Assembly: GCA_023846275.1 (NCBI GenBank)
Contig: CM043877.1
Span: 17,528,607-17,592,606 of the forward strand
Direction of reading: 5' to 3'
Source: Vanilla planifolia
Lineage: Eukaryota; Streptophyta; Magnoliopsida; Asparagales; Orchidaceae
Length of the DNA stretch: 64,000 bases
Under the pieces are notes generated by a model that saw only the letters and a list, made by a program, of their open reading frames with translations, searched no databases and had not been told where the DNA came from. Shown piece after piece: positions 48,201 through 59,730 of the stretch. Within the stretch, counting starts at the first letter, position 1; the number at the start of each line of letters is the position of its first letter. The position numbers and the translations under genes were made by a program.

Positions 48201-49869
48201 TATAAGATTCTAATGTGCCTCTTGATTATATTTTGAGTTGTAGAACTTTTGTATTTGTGAGCTTTTATTGTATTGTTTATCTCTTTGGTGGCCCTTTGAC
48301 TTTTGTTTTTACTTAGTATTTTGGTTACTTTATAGGGTGCTTCAGTTCGGTACTTTGTAAATTCATTTAGGCCAATATTCTATGGTTTTGGCACGGTGTT
48401 TTATAGGGTATTTTGGCTCGTGCATAGAATCCTTTAACTTGGTGTTTGTAAAATCTTTTGGTCCGATGTGAGATTTTGCCTATCAATTTTTGTGAAAAGT
48501 GTTTGTGTTTTTGTCTAAAATTTTGGTTATGAATATATATAGATCCAATTTTGGATCAAACTATTCAAAAATCTATTATATATCTTTTTTATTACACTTT
48601 TCACACAATTTGTTTTAAAATATACAAGAATTTTTAAAACAATTTTAAAAGAACAATTACAAAATTCAAAAGAATTTTATCGTATTTTATTTGTGTTTAT
48701 TGAAATTAAGCTTTTCATAATTTTCGTCCCTTTTGTATGGACATCACATGCCAATTTTCTAACAATTATAAAGCAAAACATACAAACAAGGCTTCAACTC
48801 GAGCACTTAGATTTGACATTTTATAAGTTATGCAATGCAAATATAAACAAAACTAGAAGTTCACGAGTACATTGTTGTGTAAGAAAGAAACTAAAAATGG
48901 TAATGTTAAATTGAAGGGTGAAAGGGTGAAAAACATACACAATTGCAGAGACGGCACGACAATATCGCTCCCACATGCTACGAAACCTTGGCTGACCACC
49001 AAGATCCCACAACTTTATAGTAACATTTCCTTTTGTAATCTTCCTCATGTTGAACCCAACCTGAAGTATCAAACTGAAACAGGATTACTCACTGATTGAT
49101 GCAAAAAGCAAAGAGCAATACATCCTGAAACATAGATGAAGGATCTACTCACTGTTGGAATCATGTCCTCACTGTATCCACCAGTCTACACATGACAGAA
49201 GTGAAAAGAGCAATGTAAAACAGAAAAACAAATGACCAACATTTATGCAATGAAGTAAAAGATCTATGAAATCAGCTAATACATACAGCAACAACATTCA
49301 CAAGTGATGTTTTCCCGGCATTTTGAAGACCAATTAAGGACAGCTCCATTTCTTGCTTGAAGAAAAGACTGCAATAAGATAAAAAAAATAGCATTGCCGA
49401 CATAATTACAGCACAAGCATTAAGAGGGACGTTCTTACAAAAAGATGAAGCCCTTCTTACAAAAACATTATGCATATGACAATTAGAAAAAGAAAAATAA
49501 TTAATTGTAGCAAACAACACATTTTCCATACTAAAATTACTCATCCCAAATACATCAACGCTTTTCTCCCATTTGCATCGCACAACACCTTGGACCAATG
49601 CTGGCTATCCCTTTCAAAAACTTACTAAAAAAGATCATTACTCTCTAACCAATTCACCAAGAAACGCACAGAGACCCCAATTCAAATCGAAAAACTAAAG
49701 CCGTTTGCTTTCTGTGAACCATAATAGCAACCAATGAGCAGATCGCCAATATCGACCGAAGAAGCCGAGCTTAAACCTTCTAATCTCTCTAAATGGCAAT
49801 CGAAAAGACCAAAGTAAACAAAAGGACTAACCTCCTGAGCCAATTGAGAAAAGATTCCCACAACCCCAT
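45128..49869 (-). CDS. ARL8: ARL8-type ADP-ribosylation factor-like small GTPase
   Basis: Six exons (49869-49832, 49368-49287, 49185-49153, 49060-48939, 45482-45321 and 45245-45128) join with GT-AG sites and correct phases to 555 bases, giving 184 residues plus TGA. All guanine-nucleotide motifs are intact: P-loop GLQNAGKTS (residues 26-34), switch I Thr51 in IPTVGFN, switch [12 protein letters not shown] (69-78), NKID (129-132) and SCKN (162-165). The N-terminus [17 protein letters not shown] is the amphipathic membrane-binding helix and the tail ends KHSKSKN. In animals ARL8 recruits motors and tethers to lysosomes. In plants it is linked to vacuole/tonoplast membranes and is a host factor for tobamovirus RNA replication. 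Exon 5 has one extra Leu-like variation (SKALLTEEM) but no broken motif. It is expected to be functional. Confidence 0.97.
45321..45482 (-). CDS. ARL8: ARL8 exon 5 (NKxD)
   Basis: Residues 92-146 include [19 protein letters not shown] and [17 protein letters not shown]. The acceptor is ttctgcag and the donor is gaaat|gtaatc. Confidence 0.96.
45483..48938 (-). other. ARL8 intron 4 (3.46 kb)
   Basis: AT-rich. It contains a 41-bp direct repeat at 47020-47091 (gaaatcRtcatggtattgtt). From about 47500 to 48000 there is a patch with recurring gtataat/tacgat-like words. No exon or coding remnant is recognised. Splicing across it is confirmed by the exact phase join of exons 4 and 5. Confidence 0.75.
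48939..49060 (-). CDS. ARL8: ARL8 exon 4 (switch II)
   Basis: Residues 52-92 start VGFNMRK and include [16 protein letters not shown]. The acceptor is cttcag. The donor is attgt|gtatgt, which leaves two bases of Val92 for exon 5. Confidence 0.96.
49153..49185 (-). CDS. ARL8: ARL8 exon 3 (33-bp micro-exon, switch I)
   Basis: Eleven codons, [11 protein letters not shown], carry the effector Thr51. The acceptor is gtgtag and the donor is aaca|gtgagt. It is in phase 0 on both sides. Confidence 0.96.
49287..49368 (-). CDS. ARL8: ARL8 exon 2 (P-loop)
   Basis: Residues 13-40, including the P-loop GLQNAGKTS with Lys32. The acceptor is attgcag and the donor is tgct|gtatgt. Confidence 0.96.
49832..49869 (-). 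CDS. ARL8: ARL8 exon 1 (start)
   Basis: ATG at 49869-49867; it encodes [12 protein letters not shown] and two bases of Ser13. The donor is ggag|gttagt. The leader above it, to about 50060, is GC-richer than its surroundings. Confidence 0.95.
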
Positions 49870-50069
49870 GGCCGAAGAAAAACAATCACGCTTAGAAAGA
49901 GAGGAGCGGGAAAAAAAGTCAAAAATCTTTTGGAAGCTTAAAACCGAACAGAGCTCGCCGTTCTGCTTCCTCTCACGCAATGGTGCAAACGGAGCCTCTG
50001 CCTTCCAGCTCCGTTTTGACCCTCGCCTCCTCCGAGCCTCACCTTCGCCCGGGAAGCAGGAGATGACAT

Positions 50070-52870
50070 GACGTAATAAAGCTCCCCGATAAACAATTAA
50101 AAAAATAATTAATAAATAAAAAGTCTAATTTTGGGAAAAATAAGTAATTCAACATAAACGTGGTCATTGTGAATGTTTATCGATTACGAGGAGCAAAGGA
50201 ATCTGTCCACGTGACCGTGAAATTGAGCGGATAAGAAATAAGATACCAATTAATTCGTGTTTACACCGTTAAGGATATGCAATTATTGAAAAAAACCACA
50301 AGTTTAAAACTCTTCTTGTAATGTTCTTACTTATTTGGCACATATATAAGACCAAATATTATGCGATATTAATAATAAAATGGTAGTATGAAATTCTCTC
50401 ATTTTTATTTTTCAATTTCAATGCTTCTAAAATTTCTAAATTTTAAAATATTTTCAATTAAGTCAATGTAACAAATCGTCAATTGTTTGAATTCAATATA
50501 TGCTTAATGATATTTATATTTTACGAGTCTTTTATGAATATCTCAACTAGTTATTACGTGATCATTCACTTGGCCTATTAAATAAGATGCATGCCTATAT
50601 GTCAATCGTGGATTTAGGCATTTATAAGAGTTTAAGAACACTTAAGTGCAAGACATATCCATCATAATATCTATTTGACATAAATAACATATCCTCGTTG
50701 TTATAATTCAAGATTCTTAGTATTCTTGCTTGTCATAAGTAAGATTATTTCTTTCACAATTAAAGCAGGAGATCGTCACCTTGAGTTGTCATGCATTACA
50801 TAAATGAAGCTAAAAAAGTAACTATGTTCTTGAGGTAGTCTTATGTTTGTTTCTCGCACTCATAAACCATAATTTTCGTATTTTCCCTTTTTTCTGTGAT
50901 ACTTATTACATCATCTTAATATCTCTCGAGGCTTAATTTTCTTATAAAAACCTAACAAACTAACTTTGTATGACAAAATTAACTAGCAAAAGTCCTATTT
51001 GTTATTGTACACTCACAATTTTTTTTTACTCTATACACAAGTTTACCGTATAATAGCTTTCCATGATAATCCCTTCTTCATTTTATCTTAATTCTTTCTA
51101 TGCTTTAGCTTTCGAGTGTATACGACAAACCCTTATGTGCACTCTTAAGTGTCGCATATCATGATTTTTTAAACATTTTTGCATAAACACTTGTGCTTTG
51201 ATTTTTTTTTAAATTTAACATAAATATACTATCTTTTATGACTAAATTTGTAATACTGTTTCTCTATTCTATATATTTTTCAAAGATAAAACAATACGTA
51301 ATTTCAATGCAATTGTTATAATCTATTGATTGACTATTATCAATCTATTAATGAAATTGACAAAACAAGTAATAAAATATTTTATAAGTTATCATTAATT
51401 TTAAATGTAATTATTTATTTTAAGAAAAATTTATTAATTATTGAGTATATAAGTTTTGTAATTTTTCACGAGACATAAGGGTATTAAAATTCATTTTTTT
51501 TCTTTTAAAGAAGATGATATAATATAATATAATATAATTAGATCAATATAGAGAACATTACTTGTTTATTATAAATCTTTGATAGTGGTGACAAGATTTG
51601 TGTAAATATTTTACGTGATAACTATTTTTTTTAGAATTATCTTAAAATAACCAAAAAAAATAAAAAAACTATTTGTATTTTATCCACATAAATTAATTTT
51701 AAAAATATCAATTCATTATCATCCAAAGAGAAGCTGAGGTGAGATCGCATTCGATGGGTTTAATTAATTGTTAATTAATTCAAACTAAAAATGAATTGAA
51801 CCAAATGATATAAAAAAGGTAAACTAAATAGAAAAAGAGTAATATTATTTGAAAACTAATTTGAATTTTTTAATTTTTTTATTGAATTTAATTAATAACT
51901 TATATCTAATACCTTAAATAAGATTTTAATGCACTACAGTCAAATCGTAAAATCAAACAAAAAAAAAAATACAATATACATTATATTTGAGTTCTTTTTT
52001 AATTGTTAAATTTTTTAGATTGAAAAAATGAAATAAAAAAAATAAAGTATGAAAATAAAATGAACTTTTTTTAAACCAAACCAAATCAACCCAAATTTAT
52101 TGGCTAGATTCAATTATTCAATTTAAACATAACAATGCAAACCTCTTGTTTGTCTTTGTTTAATGTGTTATTTTTAAATTCAATTTTTTTTTATAAAAAT
52201 GCTTTTTGAAACACAATGAAGTGTTTGATTTTCAAACTTGAAACAATTTTTTAATCCAAATAAAAAAGAATATAAAACAAGAAAATATAGTTTTATATTT
52301 TTAAATTAATATTAAAAATTATTCTCTTTCACTCAAAAGTTAGTCTATTTTTATCAATTATCACAACAAATTATTTTACAAAAAATATTATCATTAGAAA
52401 ATTTATCAAATGCATAAAATTTAATGACACTTAATAATAACATTTTTTAAATTTATTTATTATTAAGTAATATAATATTTAATAATAGTTCTATCAAATT
52501 TTAAATAACTAATAAAATAAATCACATACAAAATAGAAAACGACATGCTTTACCAACCACAATGAATAGTTGGCATCCCACTCACCAAGATGAGCTCATA
52601 GATGCACAGTGGTGATAAAGTTTGACGTAATTATGTCCTAAACAACTATTTTCATAACTTCAAATTTCAAATTTATTATTTTGCAAAAAATATATTTTTA
52701 AAATAACTAAGCTCTTTATTTATCCTTTGGGTAAAAAATAAATAAAAATAATTTTAAAAGAGTAAAATATTTTTTTGACTTCTAAATAATATTAAACAAA
52801 TTTATGTTATTCCTTAAACTTAAAAGTAAAATAATATTTTAAATTTAATTTTTATAATAGCAGTTTAACT
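50070..52870. other. AT-rich intergenic region between divergent ARL8 and GH43 genes
   Basis: I see no gene or element. It is very AT-rich, with homopolymer runs and an aatat-type microsatellite near 51518-51538. It should hold the two divergent promoters at its ends, but I cannot place a TATA box with confidence. Confidence 0.5.
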
Positions 52871-53107
52871 TCGGCATTACAGAGCATGCACGAAATCATC
52901 TGTAGATGGATAAACAGATCCATGGCAGCACAGGAAATCGTCGAGAAAGAGCACTCGCGGTTAAAGATGGACATCACTTGGAAGGCAAGCTCGTCCATGG
53001 GACTGCTCAGTGAAAAGATCCAACCTTTTAAAAGTCATCACGGTTTAGAAGCCGCAACTTGACAGTCAAATCACGAAACCTCACCTAAATGGCGATAGCT
53101 CACCCAC

Positions 53108-53109
<2 letters not shown>

Positions 53110-53138
<29 letters not shown>
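53110..53138. repeat. Poly-A tract (29 A)
   Basis: Twenty-nine consecutive A residues lie about 0.1 kb upstream of the presumed GH43 leader. It could be a nucleosome-excluding promoter tract or the tail of a small retroposed sequence. No duplication flanking it was seen. Confidence 0.9.
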
Positions 53139-53142
<4 letters not shown>

Positions 53143-53199
53143 AAGGGGTTTATCAGCGCTGGCGCAAATATATTACAATTGAAGGTAATAATTTGAGTC

Positions 53200-53316
53200 T
53201 CCATTGCAGGGCAAAAGTTCTGCTTTAAGAGCAAGAGTGAGAGCGGGGATTACATGAGTTAGAGAAGTGTTGTCACAGCATCATGGATATGGCGAGATCA
53301 TTATCATTCTTGACAG
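53200..53316 (+). other. 5' leader exon of the GH43 gene
   Basis: GC-enriched sequence ends in a donor cttgacag|gtgcaa at 53316. The matching acceptor is ttaactgcag ending at 53978, so a 662-bp intron lies in the 5' UTR. The exon contains an upstream ATG at 53283. The transcription start is a guess. Confidence 0.55.
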
Positions 53317-53998
53317 GTGCAATTGACTTCTTTTTTCTTCGCGTTACATTTAATTCATTCTTTGGTTCTTTTGTCATCGTGGTAGGCGTTTTTGGCTTTG
53401 AGTTTTATTGGATCCGTGGATTTAGCTTTTCTCTGAAAGCTTTATTCTCGACGAGATGATTGCCTTGCTGGTTTTATGTTAGAATTTGATTCAGTCTTGG
53501 GTTTCTAGTTTTGCCTTGTCTATTTTTTTTTTTTTTATTTTTTTTTTTTAGTTGAAGTTGTGATTTCGGTCTTTAGGGTTGCGAAGGATTCAATAGTCGA
53601 TTTGTGTAATCCATGTTTTGTTGCAGTAATGCTCCATTTGTTGAGATTTTTGCAAATTAATGCTTTTCCTTGACAAGGAGAGTGGAGGTAGCATGAGTGA
53701 GCGACAGAGTGCTAGCGTTTTCCATGCGAAATTTTGATTTGAAGACATTTTTCTTTTTGGGAGTGTTCTACTTTTACAGAGATATTCAAACCTTGTTTTT
53801 GGACAAAGCGACTTGCGGTGATCTCTTTATAGGAAACGCTTCAGTTAGGTCTCTTCTGCCTGTTTTCAATCAAGCTGATGCTTTTGATTTTTTCAAGTTT
53901 AGAATAGTTATGAACTTGCCACTTGGTCTCAATCGTGTTTGCTTGGGAACTACATAGGCTGTCTTCTTTTAACTGCAGCTTATATTGGAGATAAATAA
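53283..53998 (+). CDS. Spliced upstream ORF in the GH43 leader
   Basis: ATG at 53283 opens a frame that crosses the leader intron (53283-53316 joined to 53979-53998). It encodes 17 residues, MDMARSLSFLTAYIGDK, and stops at TAA 53996-53998, nine bases before the main start. It depends on the proposed splice. It may lower translation of the main frame. Its conservation is unknown. Confidence 0.4.
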
Positions 53999-54007
53999 AA
54001 GGGAAGA

Positions 54008-54553
54008 ATGGGGATGAGGAACCAGTACAGGACATCATCTGCTTTCCATTGCAATGCAGGAAGCAGATGCTCTGTATCATTTATTTTCTGGAGCCTCGTG
54101 GGATGCTTCCTCATGATCCATTTCATTTCCCACGCCCGTGAGAAGGATGGGCAAAGTCGATTCAGATTGAGCAACCGTATTATTACCCAACTATTTGAAG
54201 AGATTGAAGAGGAGAACTTCCATTTGCCACCACCTAGAGGAAGGAGGAATCCACGCGCTTTTAGGAGAAAGGGGCCACGAAAGCCACCTTCTGTAATTGA
54301 TGAATTTCTGGATGAGTCATCTGAGCTGAGGTCTTACTTCTTTCCTGATTGGAAGTCTGCATTTGGACCAACAAGGGAAGCAAATGATAGCATGTATTTT
54401 CACCCAGGAAGGCTGTGGTTGGACATGGATGGAAATCCTATTCAAGCACATGGAGGTGGCATTTTGTTTGATGAAAGGTCGGAGACATACTACTGGTATG
54501 GAGAAAATAAAGATGGACCAACCTACCATTCTCATCCTAAAGGAGCTGCACGG
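54008..54553 (+). CDS. Golgi-type glycoside hydrolase family 43 protein, first coding exon (partial gene)
   Basis: This exon has 182 codons starting at MGMRNQYRTSS. Residues 21-41 (CSVSFIFWSLVGCFLMIHFIS) form a single transmembrane anchor after a short cytosolic end, so this is a type II membrane protein. A basic/proline stem follows (PPPRGRRNPRAFRRKG). The start of the catalytic fold is seen from FHPGRLWLDMDGNPIQAHGG to TYYWYGENKDGPTYHSH (residues 131-176), the first blades of the five-bladed GH43 propeller in the plant group that acts as Golgi exo-beta-1,3-galactosidases trimming arabinogalactan-protein glycans. The donor cacgg|gtcagc at 54553 ends the exon in phase 0 after GAAR, where homologues continue with VD. 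Unspliced, the frame stops at 54649. The remaining two thirds of the protein lie outside the window. Confidence 0.88.
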
Positions 54554-55607
54554 GTCAGCGATTTTGAATTCCCTTGTGCTCTATTGCTTTTTCCTGTCCT
54601 TTTGCAATTTAAATCGTTCATATTTTTCTGCTGGTCATTGAACATTTAAGCGCTAAAACCTTTTGAAAAACAGTGAGGGTAACTATGAGAAATTAAATTC
54701 AGTTTGAGAATTAAAAAGGTTTCCATATTAATAGTGGTAAGCTTTTTGTTTGTGCACATAAAGTATCAAGTGGGAAATTTGTTTAGAAGACAACAAATGA
54801 TATGTAAGACAAAGTTTTGATGAACCTTAGATACTGAAAGTTATTGAATAATCTTCAAATGGTAAAATTTAGCAGATTTTTTATTTGGCAATGGTGAAAA
54901 CATCCAATTTTATTGTTTTTAATCAAAGCTGGTATACATTTAAATCTATTATTGCTATTTATCACATGCCACGCAGATCTAAGCTAGCCTGAAATCTGTT
55001 GTGCTGCTATTCAAGAAAAATGCTTTCCAAGGAATCTTACTATCATCAATGGTTAATAGACTCTTGTGTTCAATGATGCACTACTAAGTTTAATAATTAT
55101 GATAATTTGATAGCTATTTTAAAACTAACCAAAATGATGAGCTATATCCTATTATTTTGAATGGAAGGCTTCACTTTTTAGACGGACTCAGTGTTGTATA
55201 GGCATTCATGATTTTGATAGATTTGCTAATTCTGGTCTTTGAAAACTAAATTTTATCATTAATTTAAATGTAGATGAATCTTAATGTTTGCAAATGACAA
55301 TGCGTGTTTCCTATGAAATAAATTAGTTCGTTAATCAAGCACACTTAGTAAAATTCTAAGAAGGCATCTCTCTTTCTTCTTTGGGGATCTTTTGCAAATA
55401 CTAGATCAACTAGAATGTCTTGAATATTTGCTTATTTGAATAATTATTATTGTGAATTACTTTTTGTAACACAAGGATTTAAAATTAGTCTCTTATTAAA
55501 GAGTGCATTATAATACTATTGAGATTTACTTTAAGGATGTGGTCATTAATGACTTGTTGGTTCTTCTTGTTTAGTTTGATAAGTTTTTGTTATAAAGGTC
55601 TACAAAT

Positions 55608-55745
55608 TTTTTTAGATGGCTTATTATCTTGTGTAGTATTTTTTGTGTGCTTATGCATTATGTTTTTCATTTATTTAGATTGTTTTTCATTGTATTTATA
55701 TATTTTTACTCATGAGTACTTTTGGCATTGACTATCATTTTGGTT
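55608..55745. repeat. Dispersed direct repeat, copy 1 (about 138 bp)
   Basis: It shares gatggcttaYtat, then gcattatgtttttcattta and gcattgactatcattttggt, with 58285-58425 in the same orientation. The homology ends where the foldback element begins (ctaatag), suggesting that the hairpin inserted at this boundary. Confidence 0.65.
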
Positions 55746-55746
55746 T

Positions 55747-55972
55747 CTAATAGATTTGTTTAGTGTAAATCAGGTTTATTTGTGAAGAACAAGTCATGCA
55801 CTTTTGAAGATCGTGAATTGATGACTTCAAAGTACCTTGGAGTGTTCAGCAAGTTTCAAGTAAAGCTTGCTGAACACTCCAAGGTGCTTTGAAGCTATTA
55901 ATTCATGATCTTCGAAAGTGTATAACTTATTCTTCACAACTAAACCTGATTCACATTAAACAAGTCTATTAG
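55747..55972. mobile_element. Foldback element: long near-perfect hairpin
   Basis: Two arms of about 110 bp (55747-55856 and 55862-55972) are inverted copies around a loop of about five bases. They begin and end ctaatag/ctattag. About 14 mismatches separate them, nearly all transitions. Arm landmarks are gtttagtgtaaatcaggttt and ccttggagtgttcagcaag. It is too short for coding. It could be a foldback/MITE-type element or a young inverted duplication able to make long double-stranded RNA. Confidence 0.85.
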
Positions 55973-56252
55973 AACAAAAGACTAAATATTTAAGATTTAA
56001 CTCATCGAACGTACGGGTGACTTAATAATCTCTTCCTTTTGATGATGACAAGATATAAATATTTTGATAAAAAAATATAATTAGTAAAACATATATTTAA
56101 GAAATGATAATAAGTATTGGTATTAAAAATGAAAAATATATGCTTCCCCTTCATGCTTTCCTTCAATTTGTGATTAGCTCTAAATTTTATCTAAACATCA
56201 TCACCCTTATGTTTGATGAGTTAAGTCTTAGATGTTTATATTTTGTTTTAAC

Positions 56253-56358
56253 AAGTTTATTTAGTATAAATCAAGTTTACTTGTGAAGAACAAGTAATGT
56301 ATTTTAAAGATGGTAGATTAATGGTTTTCAAAGTATTTTGGCGTATTTAACAAGCTTC
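56253..56358. repeat. Single-arm diverged copy of the foldback element
   Basis: It matches the left arm of the hairpin in direct orientation: tttagtataaatcaagttta, then cttgtgaagaacaagtaatg, and ttcaaagtattttggcgt. Only one arm is present, so it is either a relict or the ancestral sequence that was inverted-duplicated. Confidence 0.7.
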
Positions 56359-56689
56359 TAGGATTAAATACATGTGTATCAACCTTGAATATATTTTATT
56401 TTTGTTATACAATAGAATATTAGTTTGTTGATTATTAATTATAAGATTTATTTGTTCATTCATATCATTTTCAAATTCTAATTTAAACATTCACATTGTT
56501 TAATCTTTTTTTCTTTGATTTAGGAAACATCTAGAATTTCATTATTCACTTAATCCTTTTTTAGTTAAATATTATGTATTTTTGTTGAATTTCATGTTAA
56601 GTCAATTATTAAATTTTGTTTAAATTAGAAAAATAAATTCTTTTAAATTTTCATAATTAAAAAAAATATATTTCTTGAGATACAATCCC

Positions 56690-57665
56690 AAGCATGGCCC
56701 AACTACAAGACACTCAGGCCAACCAAGCCCATGTGGGCTTGGGAAGCCTCGAGTTAGGGGACCAACTGGAACCAAGTCGGGTCGAGCCCAAACTTGGTTA
56801 GGGTGTAGTCTTAAACCCAGTTGGGGTAAAGTAGAGGAAGCATCGAATCCCATAAGACTCTTATCATTTATGCAATGGGTTAGGTAGGACTTGAAATGTT
56901 AGCCTGTAATACGCATATGAGCGGCTAAGATAGTGAAATCCCAGGCACACAAAGGGGGAGCCAACCCAACGTTTCAGCTCACTTTATATGTGACCCAAAG
57001 GTAATATAAAGAGCAAAAACGTTTGATTTTCTACAATGTGGGACTAAATTCCGTCAAGCACCTCAGTGCTTAAAGCATGCATGAATTCCCAACATCCGAT
57101 CAATGATCGGATGGCTAAGAGCTTACCTGCTTATAAGCATTGCTTCAAGGCTTGGATTGAAGGACCAAAATCTTATCCGATTTTATCAAATGACTAGAAT
57201 TCTTTTCTTCTTGTCGTTGAATCGAGCTGCTCAGAGTTATCCATTTTGAATCTTATAGCTGATATCATTCCCTCCTTTATCATTGATCATTCGAACGATC
57301 CAAATCTCATCCAGTGTGATCGGATGACCTATATTTAATCCCCCCTAATCTAGCCATTTATATCTTTAATCTGACGGTCCAGATCCTCTTCAATCAGATT
57401 CAACGACTCTGGTCAATCCCATCTAATGCTAATTTTCTAGTCATTATTTGAGTCGTTGCAGAAGTTGTTTGTAAGAATCTTTTAAACTGTTTGGCAGCAG
57501 CTTGTGAAAGAGCTTTTTCTTGATTTTTTAACAAATATGATCAAAATATTTCTATAAAAACCCAACCTTTATGAATGAAATAGTTAATAAATTTGAACAA
57601 GATTTTAGGATCTCAAAGGGGCATTGCATGATATTATACTGTTGTAAAATCTATTGGCAACACAT
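56690..57665. other. GC-richer patch with LTR-like end, unassigned
   Basis: Positions 56700-56890 and 57030-57420 are noticeably GC-richer than their surroundings. A perfect 10-bp inverted repeat around one base lies at 57093-57113 and reads catccgatca on one arm. Related words (gatcggatg) recur at 57319-57327. Near 57550-57600 the sequence tctataaaaacccaac, then atgaatgaaatag, resembles a TATA-to-polyadenylation stretch of an LTR. No partner repeat or coding domain was found. Confidence 0.35.
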
Positions 57666-58284
57666 TACGACTTAGTATTACTCAAAATTTAAAATTCTTC
57701 TAGTTAAGCCTAAATTTTATAAGATTTTATTTTTTTATTTGTTTCATAATTCTGAACTTGTGTCTTACTCTATTGATTAACAAGCATAGACAGTTTTACA
57801 TTTTTATCAAATTTTTTTTCTCTTGTTGTATTTTTCTTTTGGATTGGGCGGCTTGGTATTTGTGAAAACTCAAGTTCGGTTTGATCTCGTTAAAAAATCG
57901 ATTTGGGATTGATCTTGTAAAAGCCCGAGTTATAATTGAACCTGCAAAACTTAGTAGGTTGGAAGTGAACAGTTAGAAAAAATTTCAAGTTGTAATTTTC
58001 TTAATGGTGATATTTTTCTTGATCTTAGTTGGGGGTGGACATAGGTTTTAGTTTGAACTAAATCACCTAAAAATTTTGGTATATTTTTTAATTTTATTTT
58101 ATTTTTTAATAATAAAAAATAAAAAATAAAAAATTATATATATATAAATTTAAATATTTCTAAAAAAATAAAATTGTCTCGATAAAAAATTTTGAAAAAT
58201 AAATATGATTGAAAAATTGTAAAAATATTATAAAGTTAACAATTTACCACCCTTTATGGGATTTGTATATACTTATTTTATTTT

Positions 58285-58425
58285 AGTTAAGATGGCTTAC
58301 TATATTATATAGTATGTCTTGTGTGTTGATGCATTATGTTTTTCATTTATTGAGACGCATTTTTCATGGTCTATATGCATTTCTATCTTAGGAGTAATTT
58401 AGGTATTGGCTATCATCTTGGTTAT
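58285..58425. repeat. Dispersed direct repeat, copy 2 (about 140 bp)
   Basis: Diverged copy of 55608-55745 in the same orientation. It lacks a hairpin at its right end, where it continues tttgttgtgtttatc. Confidence 0.65.
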
Positions 58426-59730
58426 TAATTTTGTTGTGTTTATCATGTGTTACCAGCTTATTTTAAATATTTCTAAATATGTTAACTTGTTTTGATATGC
58501 TTTCAAATTAAAATACTTGAATGAAGATGTGAATGAGCATAATAATATTATGAATTTAAAATATTTTTCACATTAGGCTTGGAAATTGGGGACATTTGGG
58601 TAGGCATCCTTCTATTGGGTAAAACCTCAATATGCTCTTAAAGAAAAATATATAAAAATTGGAAAAAAATATCATAAAAATTACATGGAAGTTGGGCAGG
58701 GTTGATAAAACAATAGAAGAAACATAACCCTATGTTGTAGAAAACTCATTCCAATCAATGATGGTGGTTAACTAATCGATTTTTATTAATCCAAAAAATG
58801 TATTTTTGTCATAAGATATCATTGGATACATAGAAGAAGCAAAATAACCAACTTAATTTCATAAATTAAGGCATGACTATAAAGAAAATAAAAATAGAGC
58901 TTGTGGTGGCACGATGCTTAAATGCTTTAGCTTCCTCATCCATATCTTCCTCTTAAAGGATCTTCACTTCAAGTTGATTGGTGAAGCTTTCATAATCCTT
59001 GATATTTTGTCCACTTAGAGGGACACAATTTATTTTGCATCTTTATCTTCTACTTGCTTACTTGAAAGTTTGTAGATGGTGGGATCAAGCTTATCATCAT
59101 TTTACTAGATTCATTTCACATCGAACATGGAGTTGTAGTCATATTGTTCACCTTATAGGTGATGAAACATCTAATCTTCAAGTAATTTGGCGTTTTTCTT
59201 TTGTTTTATGGTCATGTGGAATCTTTTGTTTTGTTGATGTATGTTGCTGAATGCCAAGTTATAATTGTGTTCTAATGGTTGTTGGGAGTGTAAGTTATTA
59301 TTCATAGTTATTCACATTGGATTGTTCAACCATAGGTTTAGATTGCAACAACAAAGCCCAACATGTTTTATGGAGATTGTATTGAATGGTCTAATCCGTT
59401 ATTGAATTGTCTGATCTTTCGCATAGGAGATGATGAAATTTTTATTTGGTTGTTAGACAGTCTAATTAGTTGATCAAACTATTTGATTAAGCAATCATGT
59501 TCATCCAACTTTGGTTGCAGTTTTATAATCGGTTTTTAATTGCTATTGAACCATGAAAATATTTTTGGAACTTTTTTCATTTTCATTAAATTGTTTCAGT
59601 ATGAGATGGTTGGTAACACCGAAGCATAGATACACTTTGTCATGTATCTTATCTAGTTCATTTTCAACTTTGCACTTATAATCCTTGTTAATTCAATACA
59701 TTTTTTTCCTACAAAGGGACAAACTGACTA

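Noticed and set aside
49682..50071. Open frames on both strands over the ARL8 leader and exon 1
   Set aside because: They arise from the ARL8 5' UTR and exon 1; only the frame starting at 49869 continues into the GTPase.
54363..54641. Alternative-frame and antisense open frames over the GH43 exon
   Set aside because: They are shadows of the coding exon, whose own frame has a membrane anchor and GH43 motifs.
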